Below, piece by piece: positions 53,164 to 61,502 of a stretch of DNA of 64,000 bases. The first letter of the stretch is position 1, and each line of letters starts with the position of its first letter. Both the position numbers and the translations under genes were made by a program. The notes under the pieces were generated by a model that was given only the letters and a program-made list of their open reading frames with translations, did no database searches and was not told the origin of the DNA. Origin of the DNA: Longispora sp047121295 (lineage in GTDB: Bacteria > Actinomycetota > Actinomycetes > Mycobacteriales > Micromonosporaceae); the NCBI RefSeq assembly GCF_047121295.1, contig NZ_CP139447.1, forward strand, positions 1,860,001 through 1,924,000, read 5' to 3'.

Positions 53164-53336
53164 CCGGGTCGCCGGAGCTGGCCGCGCCTGTTCCGGGCGG
53201 CTTTCCGCCAGGGGAGTGCGCGGCCCCATCGTTGGCTGTTCAGGCGCCCGAACACAAATGACACACTCAAGGTGACTTTTCGTTCGCTCCCAGTGGTATC
53301 AAAGGGGGGCTTCGGAGATCAACGAGAGGTGGCGGC

Positions 53337-54200
53337 GTGCTGGAACTGGCGGATCCCGCGGTGCGCCGGATCACCCGCGCCCTGCGACAGGGCGCCGGCC
53401 GGGAACGGGTCCGGACCGCGCCCCGGCTGTACTCGACCGTGCCGGCGAGCATCGCGGCCGTCGCGCCCCGGCTCGACCACGCGGCGCAGCTGGCCCTGGC
53501 CCGGTACACCCTGTGGTCCGTGCATGCCCTGGACGACATGATCGACGACCTGGACCGGACCCCCGAGGAGCTGGCCGGCGTCGTTCGGCTCGTCGAGGAG
53601 ATCACCTCCGGGCGGAACCGGCCGGCCCCGGGCGACCACTTCGCCGCCGAACTGGCGGCCTTCGTCGCGACCGTGCGCGCCCGGGACGCCGGCGGCCTGA
53701 TCGCCGACCGGTTCGTCGCCTCCCTCACCGACGCCGTGGAGGCGGGCGTGGCGATCACCACCCTGAGCGCCCGGGTCCGGGCGGGGGAGGTCGAACCGCC
53801 GGACGTGGGGGAGTACGTCGCGGTCGCCGCCCGCGACCTCAACTACAAGTCCTTCGCGTACGCGCTGCTCGCGTTCGTCGGCGACGACCCGGCCCCGTGT
53901 GTCCTGGAGCTGTGGGACCAGGCGCTGTCCGCCGGCGCGGTGGCGCTCCGGCTCGCCAACGACCGGCCCTCCGTCGACCGGGACCGGGCCGCCGGCCGGC
54001 TCAACGTGCTCGACCTGCGCACCGGCATGGGCAGCCCGGTCACCGAGGCCATGGTCGACGGGCAGATCCGCTACCACGCCCGCCATCACGACGCGCTGCT
54101 CGCCCGGACGTGCGACCGGACCCTGGGCGCGTCCGTCGAGGCGCTGAGCACCTGCCTGGCGGAGTCCCTCAGCCTGTACCGGGTGGGCGACCTGCGCTAG
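53337..54200 (+). CDS. Class I terpenoid-synthase-like protein
   Basis: 287 residues, all helical. The metal-binding aspartate-rich motif LDDMIDDLD is at about 66-73, and a second NDRPSVDRD (a variant of the NSE triad) is at about 200, with LNYKSFAYALL and RLNVLDLRTG around it. This is the class I isoprenoid synthase layout, but the second motif has Pro where the Ser is usual, and the protein is shorter than most bacterial cyclases (320-350). GTG at 53337 is preceded by GAGAGGT. It stands alone, with no prenyl-diphosphate synthase or P450 nearby, so the product is unknown. Confidence 0.7.
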   Translation: MLELADPAVRRITRALRQGAGRERVRTAPRLYSTVPASIAAVAPRLDHAAQLALARYTLWSVHALDDMIDDLDRTPEELAGVVRLVEEITSGRNRPAPGDHFAAELAAFVATVRARDAGGLIADRFVASLTDAVEAGVAITTLSARVRAGEVEPPDVGEYVAVAARDLNYKSFAYALLAFVGDDPAPCVLELWDQALSAGAVALRLANDRPSVDRDRAAGRLNVLDLRTGMGSPVTEAMVDGQIRYHARHHDALLARTCDRTLGASVEALSTCLAESLSLYRVGDLR

Positions 54201-54940
54201 CGTCCCGCTCCCCTGGCGTCCCCGGTCCGACCCGGCCGGTCGGGGCCGCCCGGCCTGAGGCGGCCCGGGACCAGGAGCGCGCAACTGGCCGCCGCGAGGG
54301 CGAGGAACCCGCCCCCGGTGGTGATCAGCCCGGTGTCGGGGCCGCCGGCCGGCGTGCCGTCCCCGGTGCCCGGCCGGCCGGCCGCGCTGACCGCGAACGT
54401 GGCCCGGGGCGCCGGGCCGTCCCCACAGGACACCCACAGCGACCAGACGCCGGGGTGGCCGTTGCGCGGCACGGTGATCGCCCCGAGCCCGCCGGCCCCG
54501 AGCCGGCTGACCACATCGGGCCCGCCCGCCGCACCGGGGTCCACCCCGCCGACCTCATCGGGCCCGACCCGTTCGCGGGAGCCGCGAATGTCGGCCACCT
54601 CCGGCCCGCCCGGCCCGCGGGATCCGGGCCTGACGGCGGTCTCCGGCCCGCTTCGGCCACCCGGCGCACCCGTCCTCGCCCCGATGCCCCGGTGGGCCCG
54701 CGTCGGACGGCCGAGGGCCGGCCCACCCACCCGCACCGGCCCGGACCCGGCCGGTCCCGCGAGGTTGATCGCGCTGCCCGGCGGGCAGTCGCCGCTCACA
54801 GCCACCTCGACCGTGCCGCCGGGCGCCACCGCCCCCGGCACCAGCCGCGCCGTCGCGGCCCCCGCGACCCCGGGCGCCGCGAGCAGCAGCGCGGCCGTGC
54901 TGAGTCCCACGATGGCGGCGAGCTGTCCGGTGCGCGGCAT
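54197..54940 (-). CDS. Secreted or surface protein of unknown function
   Basis: 247 residues with an N-terminal signal peptide (LAAIVGLSTAALLLAAPGVAGAA) and a C-terminal hydrophobic segment (TTGGGFLALAAASCALLV) followed by a charged tail, the outline of a cell-wall-anchored protein. The middle third is a Gly/Pro/Arg-rich insertion (about 54510-54740). The folded parts (VEVAVSGDCPPGSAINLAGP and WSLWVSCGDGPAPRATFAVS) look like a single beta-sandwich with two cysteines. Its last four bases overlap the end of the terpene-synthase-like gene. No function assigned. Confidence 0.65.
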   Translation of the reverse strand: MPRTGQLAAIVGLSTAALLLAAPGVAGAATARLVPGAVAPGGTVEVAVSGDCPPGSAINLAGPAGSGPVRVGGPALGRPTRAHRGIGARTGAPGGRSGPETAVRPGSRGPGGPEVADIRGSRERVGPDEVGGVDPGAAGGPDVVSRLGAGGLGAITVPRNGHPGVWSLWVSCGDGPAPRATFAVSAAGRPGTGDGTPAGGPDTGLITTGGGFLALAAASCALLVPGRLRPGGPDRPGRTGDARGAGR

Positions 54941-55070
54941 CCGGCTCCCTTCGGCGGCGGGCGATCCCCGCCCAGCCTAGGAGGTCGAAAGCCTCTCCGT
55001 GGGAGATACCGGACCCCAGCTGTCCGGCACCCGCTAACGACCTGCGCGGAGTCCTTTGTCCGGTCTAGCA

Positions 55071-55090
55071 TCATTCGCTATGGCGAATGA
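55071..55090 (+). promoter_or_regulatory. Perfect inverted repeat around the lysX start codon
   Basis: TCATTCGC (55071-55078), loop TATG, GCGAATGA (55083-55090). The loop contains the lysX ATG (55080-55082). A TAGCAT -10-like box (55066-55071) lies directly upstream, so the mRNA may be nearly leaderless and the repeat would act mainly as a DNA operator; in a longer transcript it could form a start-codon hairpin. Confidence 0.55.
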
Positions 55091-58000
55091 TCTCGACGGA
55101 CCCGTGGTCACAGCCACCGCGCCGGCCCCGCCCGAACCGGTTCCGCACTGGACCCCGCCGCCCCGCAGCTGGCGGCGGTACGTGCCCAAGGTCTTCGCCG
55201 CCCTGCTCACCCTGGTCGCGGTGCTCTCCGCGCTGTCGGCGCTCAGCTCGGCGCTCGGCCGGGGCGTGCACCCGGTCCGCTGGTTCGTGGACACCCTGAT
55301 CCTGCCGGCCCCGGCCAACCTCGGGTACGCGCTCCTCGTCGCCCTCCTCGCCGCCGCCATCGCCCGCCGGAAGCGGATCGCCTGGTGGGGGCTGTTCATC
55401 CTGCTCGTGCTGCAGTTCCTCGCCCTGCTGGTCGCCGGCCTGTTCGTCACCCTGTACTTCACCAACACCGAGGTCAGGGCCGAGATCGAGGCGGAGGGCC
55501 CGCCGATCCGGGTCTGGGAGGCGTGGACCCTCGGGATCAGCGTCGTCCTCACCCTGGTCATGCTCACCGCGCTGGTCCTCGCCCGGCGCGAGTTCTACGC
55601 CCGGGCCCGCCGGGCCAGCCTGGCCCGGTCGATCGGCGCGTTCCTCGGCCTGCAGGCGGTCTTCATCGGGATCGGGTTCTCGCTGGTCTCGGCGTTCCCC
55701 GGGGACCTGACCGGCACGCTGCCCAAGCTCGGGTACACCGTCGGCCGGGTCTTGCTCGGCGGCGTCTTCGACCTGCGCCGCGCCGGCCGGGCCCCGGGCT
55801 GGGTCAACCTGGTCCTCGGCCTGATGGGCGCCATCGCGCTCGTCGTCGCCGTGGTGCTGCTGTTCCGCTCCCAGCGGGCCCGTTCGGCGCTGGCCGTGCC
55901 CGAGGAGGCCCGGATCCGGGGCCTGCTCGCCGAGTACGGCGACGCCGACTCGCTCGGCTACTTCGCCACCCGGCGCGACAAGGCCGCCGTGTTCGCGCCC
56001 AACGGCCGGGCCGCCGTCACCTACCGGGTCGAGTTCGGGGTGTCGCTGGCCAGCGCCGACCCGGTCGGGGACCCGGCGGCGCACGACGCGGCCATCCAGG
56101 CGTGGCTGGACCGGTCCCGTTCCTTCGGCTGGGTACCGGCGGTGATGGGCGCGTCGGAGGAGGGCGCGACCGCGTACGACCGGTGCGGGCTCAAGGTCAT
56201 GCAGCTCGGCGACGAGGCGATCCTCCGGCCCCGCGAGTTCGCCCTCGAAGGGCGGGACATGCGGCCCGTCCGGCAGGCCGTGAACCGGATCGAGCGGGCC
56301 GGCTACACCTGCCGGGTCCGCCGGCACCGCGACATCCCCGCCGACGAGCTGACCCGGGCCGCCGAGCTCGCGGTCGCCTGGCGGGACACCGACGCCGAGC
56401 GGGGCTTCTCGATGGCGCTCGGCCGGCTCGGCGACGAGGCCGACGGGGACTGCGTGCTGGTAGAGGCCGTGGACGCCGAGGGTCGTACCGTGTCGCTGTT
56501 GTCCTTTTCGCCCTGGGGCTCGCACGGCATCTCCCTGGACCTGATGCGCCGGGACCGCACGGCCGACAACGGGCTGATGGAGTTCATGGTCGCGAGCCTG
56601 ATGCGCGAGTGCGGCCGGCTCGGCGTGGACCGGGTGTCGCTGAACTTCGCCGTGTTCCGCGCCGTGTTCGAGGAGGGCGCCCGGCTCGGCGCCGGCCCCG
56701 TGCTGCGGCTGTGGCGGCGGATCCTGATCTTCTTCTCCCGCTGGTGGCAGCTGGAGACCCTGTACCGGTCCAATGCCAAATACCATCCCGAATGGGTACC
56801 CCGCTTCCTCTGCTACGGCGAGCGCCGCGAACTCCCGAAGATCGGCATCGCGGCCGCCATCGCCGAGGGCTTCCTGCCCGTGGCCGGCGCGCACCCGTCC
56901 ACCCTGCACACCACCAGCCCGGCCGGGCTGACCGACGAGATCAGCCGGTTCCGGCCGCTGGTCGCCACCCCGAAGGCCGAGGGGCGGGCCCTCTCGGAAC
57001 AGATGCGGGTCCGGTTGGCCAAGCTCGACGCGATCCGGGCGGCGGGCGTGGACCCGTACCCGATCGGCTTCGACGTCACCACCTCCTGCGCCGCCGTGAC
57101 CGCCGCCCACGGCCACCTCGAACCCGGCACGATGACCGGGGAGACGGTGTCCCTCGCCGGCCGGGTCGTCCTGGTCCGCGACCACGGGAAGATCGGGTTC
57201 GCCACGATCCGGGACTGGACCGGCGACCTGCAGCTCTTCCTGCGCGGCGAGCCCCTGGCCAGCTTCAAGTCCGACGTGGACCTCGGCGACCACGTCGGCG
57301 TCACCGGCGAGGTCGGCATGTCCAAGCGCGGCGAGCTGTCCGTGTTCGTCGACTCCTGGACCCTGACCGCCAAGTGCCTGCACCCGCTGCCCGACAAGCA
57401 CCTCGGCCTCGCCGACAACGAGGCCAAGGTCCGGCAGCGCTACGTCGACCTGATCGTCAACCCGGAGGCCCGCGCGACGCTCAAGGCCCGCAGCGCCGTG
57501 GTCCGTTCGCTGCGCAACACCCTCGACGAGCACGGCTTCATCGAGGTCGAGACCCCGATGCTCCAGGCCATCCACGGCGGCGCCAACGCCCGGCCGTTCG
57601 TCACGCACATCAACGCCTACGACATGCGGCTGTACCTGCGGATCGCCCCCGAGCTCTACCTCAAGCGGCTCGCCGTCGGCGGCGTCGAACGGGTCTTCGA
57701 GCTCGGCCGGACCTTCCGCAACGAGGGGGTGTCCTTCAAGCACAACCCCGAGTTCACGATGCTGGAGGCCTACCGGGCGTACGCCGACTACATGGTGATG
57801 CTCGACCTGACCCGCACCCTGATCCAGCGGGCGGCCGTCGCGGCGCTGGGCACCACGGTGATCACCCACGAGGGCACGTCCTACGACCTGGCCGGCGACT
57901 GGCCGGTCGTCGCGATCAACGACGCCATCTCCGACGCGCTCGGCGAGGGGGTCGGCCCGGACACCTCCGTCGACCGGCTCCGGGAACTGTGCGAGGCCCG

Positions 58001-58439
58001 GGAGATCCCGTACGACCCCAAGTGGGGCCACGGCCAGCTCATCCTCGAACTGTACGAACGCCTCGTCGAGCACCACACCCTCGCCCCGACCTTCTACAAG
58101 GACTTCCCGACGGACGTGTCGCCCCTGACCCGGCAGCACCGCGACGACCCCCGCCTGGCGGAGCGCTGGGACCTCGTCGCGTTCGGCACCGAGCTGGGGA
58201 CGGCGTACTCGGAGCTGATCGACCCGGTGGAGCAGCGCCGGAGGCTGACGGAGCAGTCGCTGCTCGCGGCCGGGGGCGATCCGGAGGCGATGGAGCTGGA
58301 CGAGGACTTCCTGACCGCGCTGGAGTACGCGATGCCACCGACCGGGGGGCTGGGGATCGGGGTGGACCGGGTGGTGATGCTGCTGACCGGGGGCACCATC
58401 CGGGAGACGCTGCCGTTCCCCCTGGTCAGACCGCGCTGA
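55080..58439 (+). CDS. lysX: LysX: lysyl-phosphatidylglycerol synthase / lysyl-tRNA synthetase
   Basis: 1119 residues. The N-terminus has about six membrane helices (VFAALLTLVAVLSALSALSS, NLGYALLVALLAAAIA, WGLFILLVLQFLALLVAGLF and others). A DUF2156 lysyltransferase domain follows (VAVFAPNGRAAVTYRVEFG-like start, GISLDLMRRD, LNFAVFR, ARLGAG). The C-terminal third is a class II lysyl-tRNA synthetase: OB fold (GRVVLVRDHGKIGFATIRDW), motif 2 (ELGRTFRNEG), and motif 3 (GLGIGVDRVVM). LysX charges tRNA-Lys with its own synthetase and transfers lysine to phosphatidylglycerol, giving resistance to cationic peptides, as in mycobacteria. ATG at 55080 lies in the loop of a perfect inverted repeat. Confidence 0.95.
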   Translation: MANDLDGPVVTATAPAPPEPVPHWTPPPRSWRRYVPKVFAALLTLVAVLSALSALSSALGRGVHPVRWFVDTLILPAPANLGYALLVALLAAAIARRKRIAWWGLFILLVLQFLALLVAGLFVTLYFTNTEVRAEIEAEGPPIRVWEAWTLGISVVLTLVMLTALVLARREFYARARRASLARSIGAFLGLQAVFIGIGFSLVSAFPGDLTGTLPKLGYTVGRVLLGGVFDLRRAGRAPGWVNLVLGLMGAIALVVAVVLLFRSQRARSALAVPEEARIRGLLAEYGDADSLGYFATRRDKAAVFAPNGRAAVTYRVEFGVSLASADPVGDPAAHDAAIQAWLDRSRSFGWVPAVMGASEEGATAYDRCGLKVMQLGDEAILRPREFALEGRDMRPVRQAVNRIERAGYTCRVRRHRDIPADELTRAAELAVAWRDTDAERGFSMALGRLGDEADGDCVLVEAVDAEGRTVSLLSFSPWGSHGISLDLMRRDRTADNGLMEFMVASLMRECGRLGVDRVSLNFAVFRAVFEEGARLGAGPVLRLWRRILIFFSRWWQLETLYRSNAKYHPEWVPRFLCYGERRELPKIGIAAAIAEGFLPVAGAHPSTLHTTSPAGLTDEISRFRPLVATPKAEGRALSEQMRVRLAKLDAIRAAGVDPYPIGFDVTTSCAAVTAAHGHLEPGTMTGETVSLAGRVVLVRDHGKIGFATIRDWTGDLQLFLRGEPLASFKSDVDLGDHVGVTGEVGMSKRGELSVFVDSWTLTAKCLHPLPDKHLGLADNEAKVRQRYVDLIVNPEARATLKARSAVVRSLRNTLDEHGFIEVETPMLQAIHGGANARPFVTHINAYDMRLYLRIAPELYLKRLAVGGVERVFELGRTFRNEGVSFKHNPEFTMLEAYRAYADYMVMLDLTRTLIQRAAVAALGTTVITHEGTSYDLAGDWPVVAINDAISDALGEGVGPDTSVDRLRELCEAREIPYDPKWGHGQLILELYERLVEHHTLAPTFYKDFPTDVSPLTRQHRDDPRLAERWDLVAFGTELGTAYSELIDPVEQRRRLTEQSLLAAGGDPEAMELDEDFLTALEYAMPPTGGLGIGVDRVVMLLTGGTIRETLPFPLVRPR

Positions 58440-58529
58440 GTCCTGGTCGGGCCGTGCTGGGCCGAAGCGGCGCGGACGGCCGCTCCTCGGTGGTTGAATG
58501 AGGGGTAATTGTCGAGAAATGGGGCGGCG

Positions 58530-61106
58530 ATGGCGGGGGAGCGGACGCGGCCGTGGCGGCAGGTCGCCGTACTCGGCGTCATCCTGGTCGGCCTCTGGTC
58601 CCTGGTGCTGTTCACCGGCCCGGGGAAGATGTTCAGCTCCGAACGCCTCAAGCCCCGCCTCGGCCTCGACCTGGTCGGCGGCACCACCCTCACGCTGATC
58701 GCCCGCACCCCGGACGGCAAGCCACCCTCGGCCAGCAGCCTGGAGCAGGCGCGCCGGATCATCGAGAACCGGGTCAACGGCCTGGGCGTGGCCGAGCCCG
58801 AGGTGGTGACCGAGGGCAATTCCAACATCAAGGTCTCCGTCGCGGGTACCGGCGGCGACGCCATCAAGCAGGTCGGCCAGCCCGCGCAGCTCAAGTTCCG
58901 CAAGGTGGTCGGCGGGGTGCCGATCGCGCCGAACGCGCCCGCCCCGCCCACCGGCGGCCCCGACCAGCCCACCCTGGAGCAGGTGAAGGCCAAGGTCGGC
59001 GCGGCGTGGCCGGTCGCGGAGGCACTGAAGACCCCGGACGAGGGCGCGGCGAAGGCGGCCGAGCTGGCCCCGTTCGGCACGCTCACCCCGAAGGAGGTCG
59101 CGGTCCTGCCGGCCATCATGCAGCTCAGCGTGCCGTCGGTGACCTGCCGGCAGCTCGACGAGCGCCCGCCCGGCAGCATCGACAAGGCCGATGTGCAGGT
59201 GGTGGCGTGCGACGAGGCGTTCAAGTATCTGTTGGACGTGGCCAAGGTGGTCGGCACCGACGTGGCCGGGGCGAGCGACACGTACGACCAGGGCTGGGAG
59301 GTGATCATCAAGTTCACCGGCGGCGGGCAGAACCGGTGGACGGACCTGACCCGGGAGGCGTACGACAACGGGGCCATGAACCAGGTCGCCATCGTGCTGG
59401 ACAACAAGGTGGTGTCCGCGCCCCGGATCCAGGGCGTGATCAACGGGGACGCCCGGGTCACCGGCAGCTTCAGCCGCAGCCAGGCGGCGGAGCTGGCCAA
59501 CCAGCTCAAGTACGGCGCGCTGCCGCTGTCCTTCGAGCAGGGCGAGGCGAACTCGATCTCCGCGACGCTGGGCACCGAGCAGCTCCGCGCCGGCCTGCTC
59601 GCCGCCGGGATCGGCATGCTGCTCGTCGTCGTGTACGCCCTGTTCTACTACCGCCTGCTCGGCACCGTCATCCTCGGCAGCCTGGTGATCTCGGCCCTGC
59701 TCACCTACGCCGCCCTGGTCCTCCTCGGCCGGCAGATCGGCTTCACCCTGACGCTGGCCGGCATCGCCGGTTTCATCGTGTCGCTGGGTGTGGCCGCCGA
59801 CTCGTTCGTCATCTACTTCGAACGCCTCAAGGACGAGATCCACGAGGGCCGGTCCCCGCGCAGCGCCGTGGACCGGGCCTGGATCCGCGCGCGGCGCACC
59901 ATCATCTCCGCCAACGTCGTCACGATCGGCGCCGCCGTCGTCCTCTACGTGGTCTCGGTCGGCGCGGTCAAGGGCTTCGCCTTCGCGCTCGGCCTGGCCA
60001 CGATCCTCGACCTGCTCGTCGTGTTCCTGTTCCGGCATCCGATGATGACGATGCTGGCGAACCTGCGGGCGTTCCTGTCGCCCCGGGTGTCCGGCCTGGG
60101 CCGGGTGCTGCGCAGCGCCGGCCCCGCGAAGGGCTTCCTGGCGAGGCTCTACCGGGGCGAGGCGAAGCTCGACATCGTGGGGAAGCGCAGGATCTGGTAC
60201 ACGATATCGGTGGTCATTGTTTTGATCGCGGTCGTCAGTTTCGTGACGAGGGGCTTCCACCTGGGCATCGAGTTCAAGGGCGGCAACTCCTTCCAGGTCC
60301 CGGCGTCCTCGGCGGCGAGCATCGACACCGCGCGCAACGCCGTCACCGACGCCGGTGCCGTGGTGGTGTCCGCGCAGCGGGTGGGCGGCACGAGCCCCAC
60401 CTACCTGGTCCGCACCGCGCCGCTGACCGCCGAGAAGACGCTCGCCGTGAAGAACGCGGTGGCGAAGACGTTGAACCTGAGCCCCGACCTGGTGTCCGAC
60501 AACCGGGTCAGCGCCGCCTGGGGGTCGCAGATCACCCAGGCCGCCCTGTGGGGACTGGTCATCTTCCTGGCTCTCGTCATCGGGTACCTCATCGTGCGTT
60601 TCGAGTGGCGGATGGCCGTCGCCGCGATCCTCGCCCTGATCTTCGACCTGATCGTGGCCGCCGCCGTCTACTCCCTCGTCGGCTTCGAGGTCTCGCCGTC
60701 CACCGTGATCGGCATGCTCACCATCCTCGGCTTCGCCCTGTACGACGTCGTCGTCGTCTTCGACAAGGTGCAGGAGAACACCGCCCGGGTCACGGCCGGC
60801 ACCCGGCAGACCTACGCCGAGGCCGCCAACCTGGCGGTCAACCAGACCCTGATGCGGTCCATCAACACCTCCGTGATCGCGCTGCTGCCCGTCGCCGGGA
60901 TGCTGTTCATCGGGGTCGGGCTGCTCGGGGCCGGCACCCTGAAGGACCTGGCCCTCGTGCTGTTCGTCGGCATGGCCACGGCCGTGTTCTCCTCGATCCT
61001 GCTGGCGACGCCGATCACGGTCGACCTGAAGTACGGCGACCGGCGGATCCGGCTGCACGACGAGCGGGTGCACGCCAAGCGCGCGGCGGCCCCGGCGACC
61101 GGCTGA
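58530..61106 (+). CDS. secDF: Fused SecDF protein export accessory factor
   Basis: 858 residues. The SecD half starts with a first helix (VAVLGVILVGLWSLVLF), then PRLGLDLVGGTTLTL, then a P1 domain and five helices with AGIAGFIVSLGVAADSFVIY. The SecF half starts near residue 560 with WYTISVVIVLIAVVSFVTRG, LGIEFKGGNSFQV, and later TVIGMLTILGFALYDVVVVFD. Together they give twelve helices and use proton motive force to pull preproteins outward. Most actinobacteria encode separate secD and secF; a fused form suggests a second, paralogous copy. ATG at 58530 is favoured over an in-frame TTG at 58509. Confidence 0.93.
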   Translation: MAGERTRPWRQVAVLGVILVGLWSLVLFTGPGKMFSSERLKPRLGLDLVGGTTLTLIARTPDGKPPSASSLEQARRIIENRVNGLGVAEPEVVTEGNSNIKVSVAGTGGDAIKQVGQPAQLKFRKVVGGVPIAPNAPAPPTGGPDQPTLEQVKAKVGAAWPVAEALKTPDEGAAKAAELAPFGTLTPKEVAVLPAIMQLSVPSVTCRQLDERPPGSIDKADVQVVACDEAFKYLLDVAKVVGTDVAGASDTYDQGWEVIIKFTGGGQNRWTDLTREAYDNGAMNQVAIVLDNKVVSAPRIQGVINGDARVTGSFSRSQAAELANQLKYGALPLSFEQGEANSISATLGTEQLRAGLLAAGIGMLLVVVYALFYYRLLGTVILGSLVISALLTYAALVLLGRQIGFTLTLAGIAGFIVSLGVAADSFVIYFERLKDEIHEGRSPRSAVDRAWIRARRTIISANVVTIGAAVVLYVVSVGAVKGFAFALGLATILDLLVVFLFRHPMMTMLANLRAFLSPRVSGLGRVLRSAGPAKGFLARLYRGEAKLDIVGKRRIWYTISVVIVLIAVVSFVTRGFHLGIEFKGGNSFQVPASSAASIDTARNAVTDAGAVVVSAQRVGGTSPTYLVRTAPLTAEKTLAVKNAVAKTLNLSPDLVSDNRVSAAWGSQITQAALWGLVIFLALVIGYLIVRFEWRMAVAAILALIFDLIVAAAVYSLVGFEVSPSTVIGMLTILGFALYDVVVVFDKVQENTARVTAGTRQTYAEAANLAVNQTLMRSINTSVIALLPVAGMLFIGVGLLGAGTLKDLALVLFVGMATAVFSSILLATPITVDLKYGDRRIRLHDERVHAKRAAAPATG

Positions 61107-61108
61107 CC

Positions 61109-61429
61109 TCACGGCAGTCGCCACAGCCGCCACCCGGGCCCCGGACCCCACCGCGCGAGGTAGGCCCGGCCCCGGATGAGCCGCGCGTCCCCGTGCGAGG
61201 TCGGCACCGCCCGGGCGGGCTCCCCGGCGCACCACAGCCGGTACGTCCGGCCCGCCGCCACCCACGGCCAGCCCGACACCGTCCAGGACACCCCGTCGTG
61301 CACCAGGCCGTACGTCGCGCCCGGGGCCAGCCAGTACTGGTAGTCGGCGTCGGCGCGGAGCACCAGGTCCGGTACCCGGAAGAGTCCTTCGGTCTCCTCG
61401 ATCCGGAGAGCGCCGAGCGCGGTCATCAT
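61109..61429 (-). CDS. Small hypothetical protein
   Basis: 106 residues, beta-rich and aromatic (RVPDLVLRADADYQYWLAPG, then VSWTVSGWPWVAAGRTYRLW). No signal peptide or membrane helix and no catalytic motif. Two consecutive Met codons (61429, 61426) follow a GGGGG tract. Its stop lies 3 bp from the convergent secDF stop. Probably a small, lineage-restricted protein. Confidence 0.6.
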   Translation of the reverse strand: MMTALGALRIEETEGLFRVPDLVLRADADYQYWLAPGATYGLVHDGVSWTVSGWPWVAAGRTYRLWCAGEPARAVPTSHGDARLIRGRAYLARWGPGPGWRLWRLP

Positions 61430-61502
61430 GCCCCCAAGCCTCGCGAACCGACCCGGCGTCGACCATGGCAGCCATGTCGCACCGTCATGGCAGATTTGTG
61501 GC

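Noticed and set aside
55071..61475. A very long open frame (over 2100 codons) antisense to lysX and secDF
   Set aside because: Its product is His/Arg/Gly/Val-rich low complexity with no domain, and it is explained by the GC-biased third codon positions of the genes on the other strand. Similar antisense frames opposite 38827-43434 and 44512-48963 were discarded for the same reason.
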